Below are positions 44,357 through 57,612 of a stretch of DNA of 64,000 bases, piece by piece. Positions within the stretch are counted from its first letter, which is position 1. Each line of letters starts with the position of its first letter. The notes under the pieces are model-generated. The model ran no database searches. It was not told where the DNA came from and worked only from the letters and a program-made list of their open reading frames with translations. Source of the stretch: Eutypa lata (lineage: Eukaryota; Ascomycota; Sordariomycetes; Xylariales; Diatrypaceae); contig JAKULF010000009.1 of NCBI GenBank assembly GCA_022661535.1, positions 124,001-188,000 on the forward strand, written 5' to 3'. Made by a program: the position numbers and the translations under genes.

Positions 44357-46207
44357 ATGAGCTCAAACTCGGAACCAGAGCAGCAACCGCTGTTGCAAGC
44401 CGCCGACTCGGATCACGGTGGCCTCGTACGTCGGACCGCTGGCTCGAAGCGAGACAGTCTAGAATCCAGCCGATCGCTGAGCGACGGAAGCCTGTTGTCG
44501 CAACCGCACCATGGACGACTCGAAGACGATGTGCTCCCCGAGGAGTCGGTCTTGGGACGAAACATCGGTTGGAAAAGCGCATACATCATAGCCATCTCGC
44601 GTGTCATCGGTAGCGGCATCTTCGCGGTCCCCGGCGTTATCCTCAAGTCAGTCGGTAGTGTCGGACTCACGCTTGTCCTATGGGTGCTGGGCGCCGTAGT
44701 GGTTGCGTGTGGGTTGGCCGTCTCTCTGGAATACGGGTGTATGCTCCCTCGATCCGGCGGCGAAAAGGTGTATCTCGAGTTTACATATCCGAGGCCGAGG
44801 TTCCTCGCATCGACGATAGTAGCGGTTCAGGCCGTGCTACTCGGCTTCACGGCCAGCAACTGCATCATCTTCAGCCAGTATGTGCATTATGCCTTGGACC
44901 TCGAACCCACCGACTTCTCGAAGAAATTCCTGGCGTTAGTGCTACTGACCGTGATTACCGTCATCCACAGCGTCTGGTATAAGGCTGGTATCCGCATTCA
45001 GAACTTCCTTGGATGGGTAAAAGTAGGCCTCGTGATATTCATGGTGTTTGCTGCGTTGTATGTGGTCATATTCCAGCCGGCACAGACTGTGGGCAATAGC
45101 TTCCAGACGCGCGATCAGTCCGCCTGGGATACGCTCTGGGAAGGTTCTGACTGGAGCTTCGGGACTCTTTCGACCTCGTTGTTCAAGGTATTCTATTCGT
45201 ACGCTGGCTTGTCGAATTTGAACAATGTCTTGAACGAGGTGAAGGACCCTGTGAGGACCCTGAAATCAGTTTCCATTACCGCCTTGGTTACGGCTTGTCT
45301 ACTCTACCTGCTGGCAAATGTAGCCTATTTTGCCGTAGTTCCCATCGAAGAAATCAAGGAAAGCGGCCAGTTGATATCGGCACTTTTCTTCGAGCGTACA
45401 TTCGGTGTCAATGTTGGAAGACGGATTCTACCCCTGGCAGTGGCTCTTTCTGCTGGCGGTAACGTCATGGTGGTCACGTTTGCTCTTGTAAGTATTGTCC
45501 TGCTATTATTTCTCACGAGGGTTAATTAACAACTGTTCTCTAGGCTCGTCTCAATCAAGAGATTGCTAGAGCAGGCTTTCTTCCTTTCTCCAAGCTGCTA
45601 TCATCTTCGAAGCCCTTCAATGCTCCCATGGGCGGCCTCATCGTACATTACATTCCGTCCTTTCTTGTGATCGCTCTACCACCATCTCAAGACGTGTACT
45701 CCTTTATTCTCGAAGTTGAAGGGTATCCCGGACAAATTTTCGCATTTGCAACTTCTGCTGGATTGGTATGGCTTCGTTACAAACGCCCAGACTTGAAGAG
45801 ACCCTTCAGAGCTTGGCTACCTGCTGTAGCCTTCCGAATTATCCTATCCCTAGCTCTACTTGCAGCGCCGTTCTTCCCACCATCAGATCCAAAGCCGGGT
45901 GGATTATTCTACGCAACATACGCAATCGTTGGAGTTGGCATGTAAGTAATAACACTCGCACAGTAGTATCCATATGCAGTCATGGCGGATACATATTCCT
46001 CATATTTCTTTCTCGTGCTAATAAATCTCCAGACTTGGCTTTGGATTTCTATACTGGCTGGTGTGGACTGTTCTACTACCACGTTTCGGGAACTATAGAC
46101 TAGAAGAGATGGAAGAAGTATTGGATGATGGTACAACGGTTACCGTATTGACACGGGTGCCTAAAGATCCTCAGCCGCCTCGGCAGCTGGAAGATGAGGA
46201 TCAATAA
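44357..46207 (+). CDS. Amino-acid permease, LAT/Mup1-like (APC superfamily)
   Basis: Exons 44357-45487, 45544-45941 and 46033-46207 give 567 residues; both introns are canonical. The start is the ATG at 44357 (codons upstream in frame lack ATG). A hydrophilic Ser/Asp-rich N-terminal tail of about 80 residues is followed by 12 probable membrane segments. TM1 carries the APC signature S-R-V-I-G-S-G-I-F. G-C-M-L-P-R-S-G-G-E-K-V-Y lies between TM2 and TM3. F-Y-S-Y-A-G-L-S-N in TM6 and A-R-L-N-Q-E-I-A-R after TM8 are typical of Mup1/LAT-type transporters. It is expected in the plasma membrane, importing methionine or related neutral amino acids. Its acidic tails would be regulatory. Substrate assignment is by family only. 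Confidence 0.92.
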
Positions 46208-46800
46208 TCATATAATCATATAATCCTGTTCGGTTGGATCCGGAAAGTTGTTCTGCAGTAATCGTGGATTATAAATCCATGGGACGAGAATGGTCATTGG
46301 AGGATTGCTGAATGCGGTGATGCTATATTGTAAAGAGATCCCCCATCCAATAGTCAGAATAGAATATCAGCAGATGCAATGTAGCACGCAATGTTCGATT
46401 TTCTTTTGCTGGCCAAATCATATTTCAAAGATCTTCTGTATTCAATGCACCCTTCAAAACGATGGAGGTTAGGCCGACTTTGCTGAGAAATCGATTGGCT
46501 GATTTATAAGCCGATGCATGTGAGTGCCGATGAGCATCCAGACTATGACAACCTCCGCAAGCTTGAACCACTTTCGCAAGGTGCCGATGGAGATTGCGTG
46601 CTTGAGGGGCGATCTTGCTTACAATTGCAACCTCCGGAATTTGGAGAATACGCACGTATATGAGTATATATATAGGTTAATCATGACCCCATACCTGACA
46701 TCATTCCATACCCAGACAGAGATAACATATTCTATACACATCACCCCTTACGTTTGACACACAATATTGACTCGATACTGCTTAACAAGGAATCGAAATT
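46208..46800. other. Intergenic
   Basis: No gene recognised. A TATATATATAG stretch (about 46665-46675) is a likely TATA region for the gene starting at 46801. Confidence 0.4.
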
Positions 46801-47777
46801 ATGGCTACCCTCCACGCTCAGCGACCAACTGTAGTCCCGACTACTTTTTCTAGTGTAGCTGATACTTCGGTGAAGCGTCGTGATGTTGATACTGTTTTGA
46901 ACTACTATAAGCCGAATGAGGATGGCTCGCCTCCTCAACCAACGTACGTGGATCGCCCGGAGACATACGAGCGACCCGCCGATACTCACCCAGTTCGTAT
47001 TACGGACATTAGCGGGAGTGAGGCCGAGTATACTCTAGACAAGCAGGGGTTCCAAGTTGTTCATCATACTGCCCAAGAGAAGGACTTCACAGATGATGCT
47101 CACATCAAGGCGGTGTACTACCCGGAGACGGAGCAGTTGTTGAAGGACGTGTAAGTCTCAGAGAGAGCCACTGGGGTTAGTTTGCCCCCTGTTTACAGCC
47201 AACTGATCCTTCTTTCTTTTTTGATTTTAGTACTGGCGCATCCAAGATCTTCATTTTTGACCACACCATCCGTCGCCAATCGGCTGATCCCACCGCCGGC
47301 CGGGATCCTCAGAAACGAGGACCCGTCCAGCGGGTTCATATCGACCAAACCTATTCCGCCTCGCTCTCTCGTGTTCCTCATCACCTCCCGGCCGAGGAGG
47401 CGGCCGAGCTGCTCAAGGGGCGCGTTGAGATCATCAACGTCTGGCGACCGATTAGCCAAGTGCTGCGAGATCCGCTAGCCGTGGCAGACGCCCGGTCGGT
47501 GTCGGAGGACGACCTGCAGCCTATAGGCCTAATTTACCCGACCAGAAAGGGGGAGACGTTCGCCGTCAAGTACAACCCCTCGCACCAGTGGTACTACAAG
47601 CACGGGCTTACCCCGAACGAGGTCCTGCTCATCAAGTGCTTTGACAGCAAGGAGGATGGAAGAGCTCGACGCATTCCACACACGGCGTTTGAAGACCCTA
47701 ACGCTGGTCCTGATGTGCCTGCGAGGGAGAGCATCGAAGTCAGAGCTTTGGTGTTCCATCCGTTCGACAGGGACTAA
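46801..47777 (+). CDS. CmcJ/AsaB-type oxygenase-like protein (GA4-desaturase family)
   Basis: Exons 46801-47150 and 47231-47777 give 298 residues; the 80-nt intron is phase 2. Landmarks of this fungal family are L-N-Y-Y near residue 37, the block Y-T-L-D-K-Q-G-F, F-I-F-D-H-T-I-R-R, and H153-I-D155 followed by a short run to a conserved W-R-P. K-Y-N-P-S-H-Q-W-Y-Y comes next, then L-I-K-C-F-D-S near the end. H-x-D and the later His are consistent with an iron-binding, 2OG-like site. Family names (7-alpha-cephem-methoxylase P8 chain-like, hydroxylase/desaturase AsaB) reflect similarity, not proven activity. Codon use is GC-rich in exon 2. It may modify a small molecule in the cytosol. Confidence 0.87.
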
Positions 47778-48154
47778 AACTGCATGGGCTGGGTGGTTAG
47801 AGGGTGTCAGCCAGGAGTGGAGAGGATCGAAAGAACACATGGGTATATGATATTGTATCACCTTCACTAAAGTAAACTCATAAATAAGATTGCGAAATAT
47901 ACATCTAGTGTCTCTCTCTCATCATAGAAGGCCACAGAATGAATGCTTTCGCTTCTTAACGTACGCAGCAAGAAACATGTGTTCCCTGTGCAGCGATGAT
48001 ACTCATCCGATGATAATGTAACTACAGAGTCATATCTCATCCTTCTTTGCTGCAGCTTACAAACAACAAAACGTAGTCAACTTAAAATTTCGAGTGTCTA
48101 TAAACTTCGAAACGTTGGTCTAATCCAACGCCGAACCATCGCAGCCAACATCAC
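47778..48154. other. Intergenic between convergent genes
   Basis: No gene recognised; 3' flanks only. Confidence 0.5.
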
Positions 48155-49816
48155 TCACAACTCAAACCCCTTCAACCACGACGCGTCCGCAGCACCGGCT
48201 CGTTTCCGTCTCGAAGACGACCTGTTCTGCTTCTCAGGCGGCTGGTCCGGATCAACCCCAACAAGACAATTGACCGTCTCGGCGCCCTCCCCGGCATCAT
48301 TAATCTGATCACCGGTCGGACTCCTCCACAAGCCCTTCAACTTCACATACCCATCCAGCGCATCGACAAGCACCCCACCAAGCCGCATCGCCGCCTCGGC
48401 GCGCGCCCCCGAATAATACGTCAGCAGCTGCCTCGCGGCCTCCCTATCCCCCTTTTCCTTTCCCAGCAACAGCGCGCCCGCGGCCTTCTCCACCCACCCA
48501 TCGACATCATCGCGGGACTGGGCCTCGAACCCCGCCAGCATATCCGTGACGACGGGCAGGTACGCGTCGGGCGCCGTGCACATGTAGTACAGGACGCGCT
48601 TGTAGAGGCGTCCCGCAAACGCAGCCGCCTCCTGCAGCTGGAAATCCGGGTTCAGGAAGGTCCCGGACGCGCCCGTCGTCAGGTAGCGGTGCTGGCCGAA
48701 CTCGGGCGGGATGGACGTGACGCCCAGCCACCAGGGGACGAAGGGCGCGGCGACGGACCCGGTCGGCGCGTTCCAGACGCGGATCAGGTCCGCGTCTGCG
48801 GTGTCGTGTCGGAGGTCGACCACCTGCCCGTACCCGGCTTCGTCGTCGGCGATGCGCGGGTCCCGCACCAGCGCCATCAGGTCCGCTTCCGTGACGGGGG
48901 CTTTGGCGAGCGCTGCTTCCTCGAGCGCCGCTTGCGACATGTACTTGAAGCCGCCGTCGCGCGCCGTGTAGTTCTCGCCCTGCACGCCGTAGATCTGGAA
49001 GATGTTGAAGGGGTCGCCCGACGACGGGTCCCACCACCCCTGTTCGACCGCGAAGTCTATCAGGTGGGGCGCGCCCATGTAGTCCTTCGAAGAGGAAGAA
49101 GAAGAGGAATTCGAATTATAGTCCAGAGGGAAATCCTCAATGTACCCGGGATACAAGACGCGGATATCGTTCGGGCCCAAACGCTCAGCAGCCCACAATT
49201 TCTGGCCCCCAGCGAACTCCCAGACGACCCAGCCCTCGTCGGCGTCGGCAATGAGGTGCGAGTTCCCGCCGTAGTCGGCGTAGCCGTACCTCTCGACCAA
49301 GTCGGCGATGATCTCGACGCCCTCCCTGGCGGAGCCCGCGCGCTCGAGCACGCGCCGCGCCAGGTCGCTGTACTGGAGCCCGGTCTGCGGGTCGGGCGTC
49401 ATGGCGTAGAGCTCGGCGCGGTTCTCGGCCCAGACGTCGCGCACGGCCACGGACCGCTCGTTGACGCCGCCGTTGGTGAGCGGCGCCGGGAACCCTTCGA
49501 AGTCGCTGTACTCCATGCTTAGGTACCGGAACGTGTGCGGGACCTGCGGGATCTGGAGGAGATGGCCTGGTAGGATGGCGTCGGGCGTCACGCCTACTGT
49601 GATGGTGGTGTTGGTGGTGTTGTGGTCCGCGGCTGGGAAGAGTTGGAGCCAGTGCGAGGATACTTCTTCGCCGGTTCCGCCTACCAGGACACCGCCGCTG
49701 GATGTGTGCGCTGAGCCGATGTAGAATGCGTAGCTGGCCGATATTGGGGATGGGTGATGGAGGAGTGTGAGGAGTAACAGCGATAGCGCGGAAGAGATGG
49801 AGCGAGGGAATGCCAT
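48155..49816 (-). CDS. Secreted C69-family (dipeptidase-like) Ntn hydrolase with Ser in place of Cys
   Basis: One exon, 553 residues. A signal peptide (residues 1 to about 27, L-S-L-L-L-L-T-L-L) ends at I-S-A. The mature protein would begin S28-Y-A-F-Y-I-G. In C69 enzymes this new N-terminal residue is normally the nucleophile Cys; the codon here is AGC (Ser), one base from TGC. The rest is well kept: G-T-G-E-E-V-S-S-H-W-L, G-H-L-L-Q-I-P-Q-V, L-T-N-G-G-V-N-E, G-G-N-S-H-L-I-A-D-A-D-E-G-W-V-V-W-E-F and G-P-N-D-I-R-V. Potential N-glycosylation sites and a Ser run (about 239-247) lie within. The gene is strikingly GC-rich: one 60-base line at 48841-48900 is 45/60 G+C. It probably acts on peptides outside the cell or in the vacuole, if active. 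Confidence 0.88.
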   Translation of the reverse strand: MAFPRSISSALSLLLLTLLHHPSPISASYAFYIGSAHTSSGGVLVGGTGEEVSSHWLQLFPAADHNTTNTTITVGVTPDAILPGHLLQIPQVPHTFRYLSMEYSDFEGFPAPLTNGGVNERSVAVRDVWAENRAELYAMTPDPQTGLQYSDLARRVLERAGSAREGVEIIADLVERYGYADYGGNSHLIADADEGWVVWEFAGGQKLWAAERLGPNDIRVLYPGYIEDFPLDYNSNSSSSSSSKDYMGAPHLIDFAVEQGWWDPSSGDPFNIFQIYGVQGENYTARDGGFKYMSQAALEEAALAKAPVTEADLMALVRDPRIADDEAGYGQVVDLRHDTADADLIRVWNAPTGSVAAPFVPWWLGVTSIPPEFGQHRYLTTGASGTFLNPDFQLQEAAAFAGRLYKRVLYYMCTAPDAYLPVVTDMLAGFEAQSRDDVDGWVEKAAGALLLGKEKGDREAARQLLTYYSGARAEAAMRLGGVLVDALDGYVKLKGLWRSPTGDQINDAGEGAETVNCLVGVDPDQPPEKQNRSSSRRKRAGAADASWLKGFEL

Positions 49817-51037
49817 GGTTACTGCTGTGGTGTTGTACGTGGAAGGTTGAATGTCACGGTTGGTCTAGTCTATACCTACAACACTCACACACACAACGCC
49901 AACACAGCACAGCGACTCTAGGTCAGTTTTACATATATACAATACTTAGACAGAAACAAAAAGAGGAAGAGGCCCGGAGGCGAAAACAAGATCAAGCCTG
50001 TGTACATACCATGTATACGAAAGAAGCTAGCTAACTACCTAATGAATAAAACCTCGCATCTCCTCGTCTCCTCATCTCGTTTTCTTGGCATCCTTATCAC
50101 AGCGATCTCCAACCTGTAACTACCTAGTCTACTCACTATGTACTTAACCTACTTACTTACCCTCATTCCCGTGGGGTCATTCCGTTCATCATATCGTCTA
50201 TTGTCCGTCGGGAGGCTACCGAAGCGCCGTTCCTAGTAGGATTTAGCTCTCCTCTCGTCTCGGCAGAAGCGACACAAACGGATAGCCGATCGGTGCGGGT
50301 CCGGAGTAAGCCGAATTGATGATTACTTACCTCTGGGTACGTATTTTTAAGCTAAAGAATGCGCCCTCGGCAGCTTGGGAATGACGATGATGCCATCCTC
50401 AATCATAATCTAGTCTAAATTCCTCGTTCGTCTCTTACCCGGAATTGCATGTTATCAACGGTTATTAGATAAATGTCGAAAAACTCTCAGATGTTAATGT
50501 CTAAGGAGGCATGTACTTAGGTAGAAGTATTTACGACGATGAACCAAGTTGTCAGAGATCACACACAGGGTCGATCTTCTCAACATGTTGGACCTCATGA
50601 TACAATACAAGTCGAACTCATAGTTATGCCCGTAAGATCTTGACAATTCCTTATATCGCGTAACTTACAACGTGTTCGTCCTCATATTCCGATTACTTGA
50701 CCCTATTCATAATAAATTCCAGTCACCAACGTTAAAAAAGTGAAATCGTCTTATACCTATATTATATTTCTCACCAGGTTGACTGCCAGTACCTACTTAA
50801 GCTAACTGACGATCTCTATCTAAGCTAACATCCCGCTAACTGTATCTTTCGTTCTGTCTGTCCCTTTTTGATTTACTTCCGGCCGTCAAGTTATGTTATC
50901 CTGCCTGCCTAGCCATTCCATCCCATCCCAACCATGGTAGTCTGTTCGTTCGTTTGTTCGTCCATTCATAATTTCGCCCCCTTCCCGGCAGCGGTCCGAC
51001 TGTCACCACCACTACCGGAGGAAGACGTCTCGCACCT
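49817..51037. other. Intergenic
   Basis: No gene recognised. It holds the C69 promoter and the glucose-6-phosphate isomerase 3' flank. The TTCGTTCG-like run at about 50945-50970 is low complexity. Confidence 0.45.
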
Positions 51038-52985
<1,948 letters not shown>

Positions 52986-55209
52986 CTTGTCGGTATTACA
53001 GTTGTAGTCGGTTGATTATATAAGACACAACTCTTTCCCTTCAGTTGTGTTAGTTAGTATAGTTTAACGGTTGGGTGTTGTTGATGTAAATTGAGGAAGA
53101 AAAGAGACACGATGAAGAATATGGAGAATATGGAGGTAATGAAAAATGTCATGTCACACCAAGGCAAAGAAGGACCCAGTGCGTGATTTGTTTAGGAACC
53201 AGGATCTGTCTATGCGACAGAGTCTATCAGGAACGAAAATGCTCAAATCCCAAACATGCTAAGCGTTTCAGAAAGAGCAAAGGAAGGCAAGTTGAACCGA
53301 AGCAGTGGACATCGTGAGGAATGACGGAGCTTACCTCTTTTTCTCTATTGTTTCTTCTTGCTTCTAGAAGCTCAGAAAATCTACTTCCTAGGCTTTTAGA
53401 ATCAGGGTAGAAACAAGCAATTATACTGCTGACGTCAGTCTAAGTTGGTATATAGGAAGAACGACGAAACGATGTTGAGATGATGAGCTATTAGGAGTAA
53501 TGTACTAACGTAATTGAATTGGTGTTTCAGTAGGAAAGGCAAATGTACTTAGAGGGAGGGTATCGTGAAAAGAAATAGTAGATCAGATCAGATCAGATGC
53601 TTACAATTATCGGTATAAAGTCCTTCTAGCAGCACTTAACTAATAGACTTAGGTCATGTAGAGTAGCTCGCTCGGGTTTCGCGGGATCGAAGAAGCGTGT
53701 GATTTTGGTTGGCGTTGGCTGATGATGACAAGGAGGGGCAACATTATAAGAAACTACCCCGCATCCTACGCTACTCCGAACAGTGACGTTATAAGTACTA
53801 CCTAGAGCTCTAGCATGGACCCCTAACATGGTGATAAGGTCCATAGGCATGAGGCATGTACTACATTCTTCGCTGATAGGCAACAGGCAATGCTGTAGAT
53901 TTAATTGAATTCAACCAGTTAATAGTAGGAGGTACTTTCAATTAGCTACTATGGGCAGTTGTGAGGCATGTACACACTTGGATTGTCTAAGTTGGTATGT
54001 ACAGGTATGCATATCACACAGGGATAGGGGGGAGCAATCAGGAATCATCCTACATACCTACGTACTCCCAATCGGCCTGATCAACTATGTGATGGTTATT
54101 TTTATGTGTAAGAGCCTAACAACATGCCATGTGAATCCCAAGAAAAGATTTACATGTCTTAATCCATACCTATCTACCTGATTTTACAGTGCTACATAAG
54201 CTTCGTATATCAAATTTTTATCAGGTTCAGGCTTCAAATAAAAGCCGCATTTCGGTCACCAGGTCAAGCTTGGAATTCCGCCACAGCCGAAGCAAACCTT
54301 TCTGATACTGATATGTGAGTAGGTACCTGTGGACGTAGGTAGATGTAGGTATCCATTGATGTATTTATAAGAATAATATGTAGTTACTGGCTACTGCATC
54401 CCTCCTTAACCCCGTTGGTCGGTCAATTAGCAGCTCATTCAGTCACTGATCTCCCCACAAACACGTGCATAGTATATCAAATCATGAAATAGGAGTGTCA
54501 ACACGGCTACGAGACATCATTCATAGGTACGTACTTCGTTCATTCATTCACAAGCAGCAAATTCTCTTCATGCATGTGTGCCACATCATTTGCCTGCCTG
54601 TATCTACCTAGTCTAACATTTTCTCTTTGGTTTGATTCCCTATTCAGACATCTACATCAACCAATCAATCAACATGCCTTTTTCTGTTTGTTGTTGAAAT
54701 CATGAAGGACAAGATTCACTCAACGGCCCGTTGATATAAAACCCCTTTGCTCAACAGCCCCTTGGACAAGTAGACAAGCGCTTCACATACAGGAGTGAAT
54801 CAGTCCATTTACCCTTGTATTCCTTGTTGTATAAAAGCCAACCGTCCCTGAAATGCATATATCCCTGTGTGTTCGTTGAATACGTACGTGCGTACGTAGG
54901 ATGGTAGGATCAAAAGGCCTTTGAAAAACTCCCCTAATTCCAAGTAACTTGCCATACTTGCTCAGAGCGATCCCTTTTTTATGCTAAAAGTTGGAAAGAA
55001 ATCCTCATGATGCTCTACAACAAACCCCTTCATTGGACGCCCCCCTACATGTCTTCCGTGTGTTTGTGTTTGGGTCTGTATCCGTATCCGTGTCTTTGTG
55101 TCTAGGTGCTCTCACCAAATATCACCCTCATCATCGTGATACTATTGCGGTACCAGCCCGTCGCAGTCTCCTGTCGAATCTCTGGTAGTCTCTAGTAGAG
55201 CCAAACAAT
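52986..55209. other. Long intergenic region
   Basis: It includes the PGI promoter (52986 to about 53600) and the SCH9 3' flank. Short GATCAGATCAGATCAG (53582-53597) and many GTAGGTA words are present. No gene supported. Confidence 0.45.
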
Positions 55210-57612
55210 CTAACGCCGGTCTTGAATGCTTCCCACAAACGAAGGGTCCTTAACACTGCCACCTGCATCACCGAGCCCTGCAATTGGTCGGTTATAACTG
55301 AAACCGGCGAACTGGTTCTGCATCGTCTCGGATAGGACAGGTCCTTCGACATACGAGTCTTGCGGTGCTTCGGATGTGAACTCGGGGTCGAAGTTACCAG
55401 TATCGAGGGCGTCAACCTAGGAGCATCAACGTTAGATAAAGTGAATCCAAAACGTAGACAGAGTAAGGGACTAAGAGACTGGTGGACATGGCTGTCTCCG
55501 AGTTATAACTTACCACATTGGGTTTGAACGTCGGCTCGTACTTGCGTTGTAGAAGCTTCCGCCAATCAATCGCATGGAAGAATGGATGGGCCTTGATCTC
55601 GGCACTCCCATTAGCTCCCAACCGTTCTGTAGGCTCCCGGTTAAGTAGCTTAGAAAGAAGGTCCTTGGCAGCCGGGGGAACCACATCGGCTCCTGGGAAA
55701 TGGAGGGGTTCTGAAAGAATCTTGCGATACATCTCGTTGGTGTTCTCGTCGTAGAATGGCGGGAGTCCTGTTAACATCTCATAAAGAAGGACTCCCAAGG
55801 TCCACCAGTCTACCGTCTTGTTGTATCCCTGACCCATCAGCAGCTCCGGTGCTAGGTACTCGGGTGTGCCGCAGAATGTGTTAGTTCGATCTTCATCCTT
55901 CATGTCCAGCTTACATAGACCAAAATCACAAAGAGCAATGTGGCCTTGGTAATCAAGCAGGATATTCTCAGGCTTCAGATCCCGATAGATGACGTTGAAT
56001 CCATGTAAGCACTCAAGGGCGCAGAGAAGCTCAGCCGTGTAGAATCTGGCACGGTTGACATCAAACCGCTGTTCCTTCTGAAGGTGATGGAATAGCTCTC
56101 CACCATTGACGAAAGCCAAGACGAAGTACAACTTCTCGGGCGATTGGAAGGTGAACTTGAGGGGAACGATAAAAGGGTTGTTGATCTGAGCAAGAACCGA
56201 TCGTTCGGCGAGAGTGTGGGCAACTTCGGATCGTGATATAATATGGGCTTTTCGGATGGTCTTGAGCGCATAGATACGGCTAGTATCTTTCTTACGGACT
56301 TGCATGACTTTACCGAAGCTACCCTTCCCGACTACCTTAAGCAGCTCGAAATCCTCGATATTGAGTTTACCCGCACGATTCTCGACATACTCGACGCCAA
56401 TCTTCAGTTTGCCGCTTCCGTACTGTACCTCAACCCAGTTCAGACCAGAGTGGCCGAGTTCTTTCTCTCGGTTGGCAAACTCAGCTGCTGCCTTCTCCCG
56501 ATCTTTCTTGCTAGCCTTGGGATCATCCACAAACGTGTGTTTCTCCTCGAACCTAGGAGCAATACGAGCGACGCCAATGAAGATATCTTGGCTTCGGCCG
56601 GCTCCGGGAGGGGCGTTAGGGTTGCGGATGTAGAGGTGGACATTCAGATCAGTCACTCGAGAAACATCAAACTTGTACTGAGTGTTGTCGCCTGCCCAAA
56701 GAGGGTTCTCGGGGTTACCTGAAACCGAGTTGACGAAGACTTGCATCTTGTCAAAATCTAGGAGGGCGTAGGGCAGATATTTACTAGAGATCCGACCATG
56801 GTTCGAAGGGATTCCGGTGAAGCCGCCAGCTGAAGTTTGTGGTCTACCACCATTGATGAAAGAACCAGGTCTCTGCGACGAACCAGGACGTACGGATCCC
56901 GCACCGCTCAGGGCATTTCCTGTTGACATCGAATTTCCCCCATGTTGAGTACCGAAAACGTTTCGATGTTGTTCGGGTAGAGAGAAACCTTGACCTTCGT
57001 GGAGGGTAACGACGAGAATACCGGGCTTTGGGGGCTTGACAATAGGCTCCTGTACTAAGGCCTCTGAGGCGGCTGGTTTTGGTGGCCATGAATTAGCAGG
57101 TTGACCCAGGTGAATACGGGTACGAGATCGGGAGCGGGAACGAGAACGAGAATGGGAAGAACGGCGACGAAAGCGGTCAAACAAATCACAATCCAAGGGG
57201 ATGCTTACCAATAGCATTATCGCTAGGAGTGGGTGTCGTCGATGTCGCAATAGGTGCCTTGTCGTCCTTATCTGTGATAGTAGATGTAGAAGGGTTACGG
57301 GAGAAGCCAGAAAGAGGACCCAGGTGGGTGTCCTTTAACTCTATTCAAGTCGCTGTGGTTAGTAACGTACGTTTCTGCCGATGCCTTTTATTTGGATGTA
57401 TAAAGAGGAAAGATAGAAAGATAAACATAATGATAAGAACAGTTACAATAGTAAATACGAAAAGAAGGGATGGTGGAACAGCGTTCAAGTAGAAAGGCTG
57501 AAAGAGGAGAAAGCCCCATATGGCCTCTCGTTGCGACCTTCAAAGACAGAAGATAATCATCATCAAATGGACCTGATAGCTCCAACTTACTCTTGGTTAG
57601 CTTCCACGACAT
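55210..57612 (-). CDS. sch9: AGC-family protein kinase Sch9 (C2 domain plus kinase)
   Basis: Exons 57591-57612, 57209-57340, 55514-57072 and 55210-55416 give 639 residues, with all phases consistent. The 22-nt first exon and 250-nt first intron are fixed by the N-terminus M-S-W-K-L-T-K-K-L-K of the family; an ATG codon directly before (57615) is an alternative start. A C2-like domain covers about residues 69-285, with a Gly/Ser-rich insert at 95-145. The kinase domain runs about 293-551: G300-K-G-S-F-G, K322, Y-R-D-L-K-P-E-N at 414-421, D434-F-G, and activation-loop T450-F-C-G-T for PDK1. The AGC tail ends with the hydrophobic motif F607-A-G-F-S611-Y, expected to be phosphorylated by TORC1. 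Role: nutrient and stress signalling, growth and secondary metabolism. Intact. Confidence 0.96.

Noticed and set aside
48689..49522. 277-codon plus-strand frame
   Set aside because: Antisense shadow of the GC-rich C69 gene; Arg/Val/Asp-biased composition and no family match.
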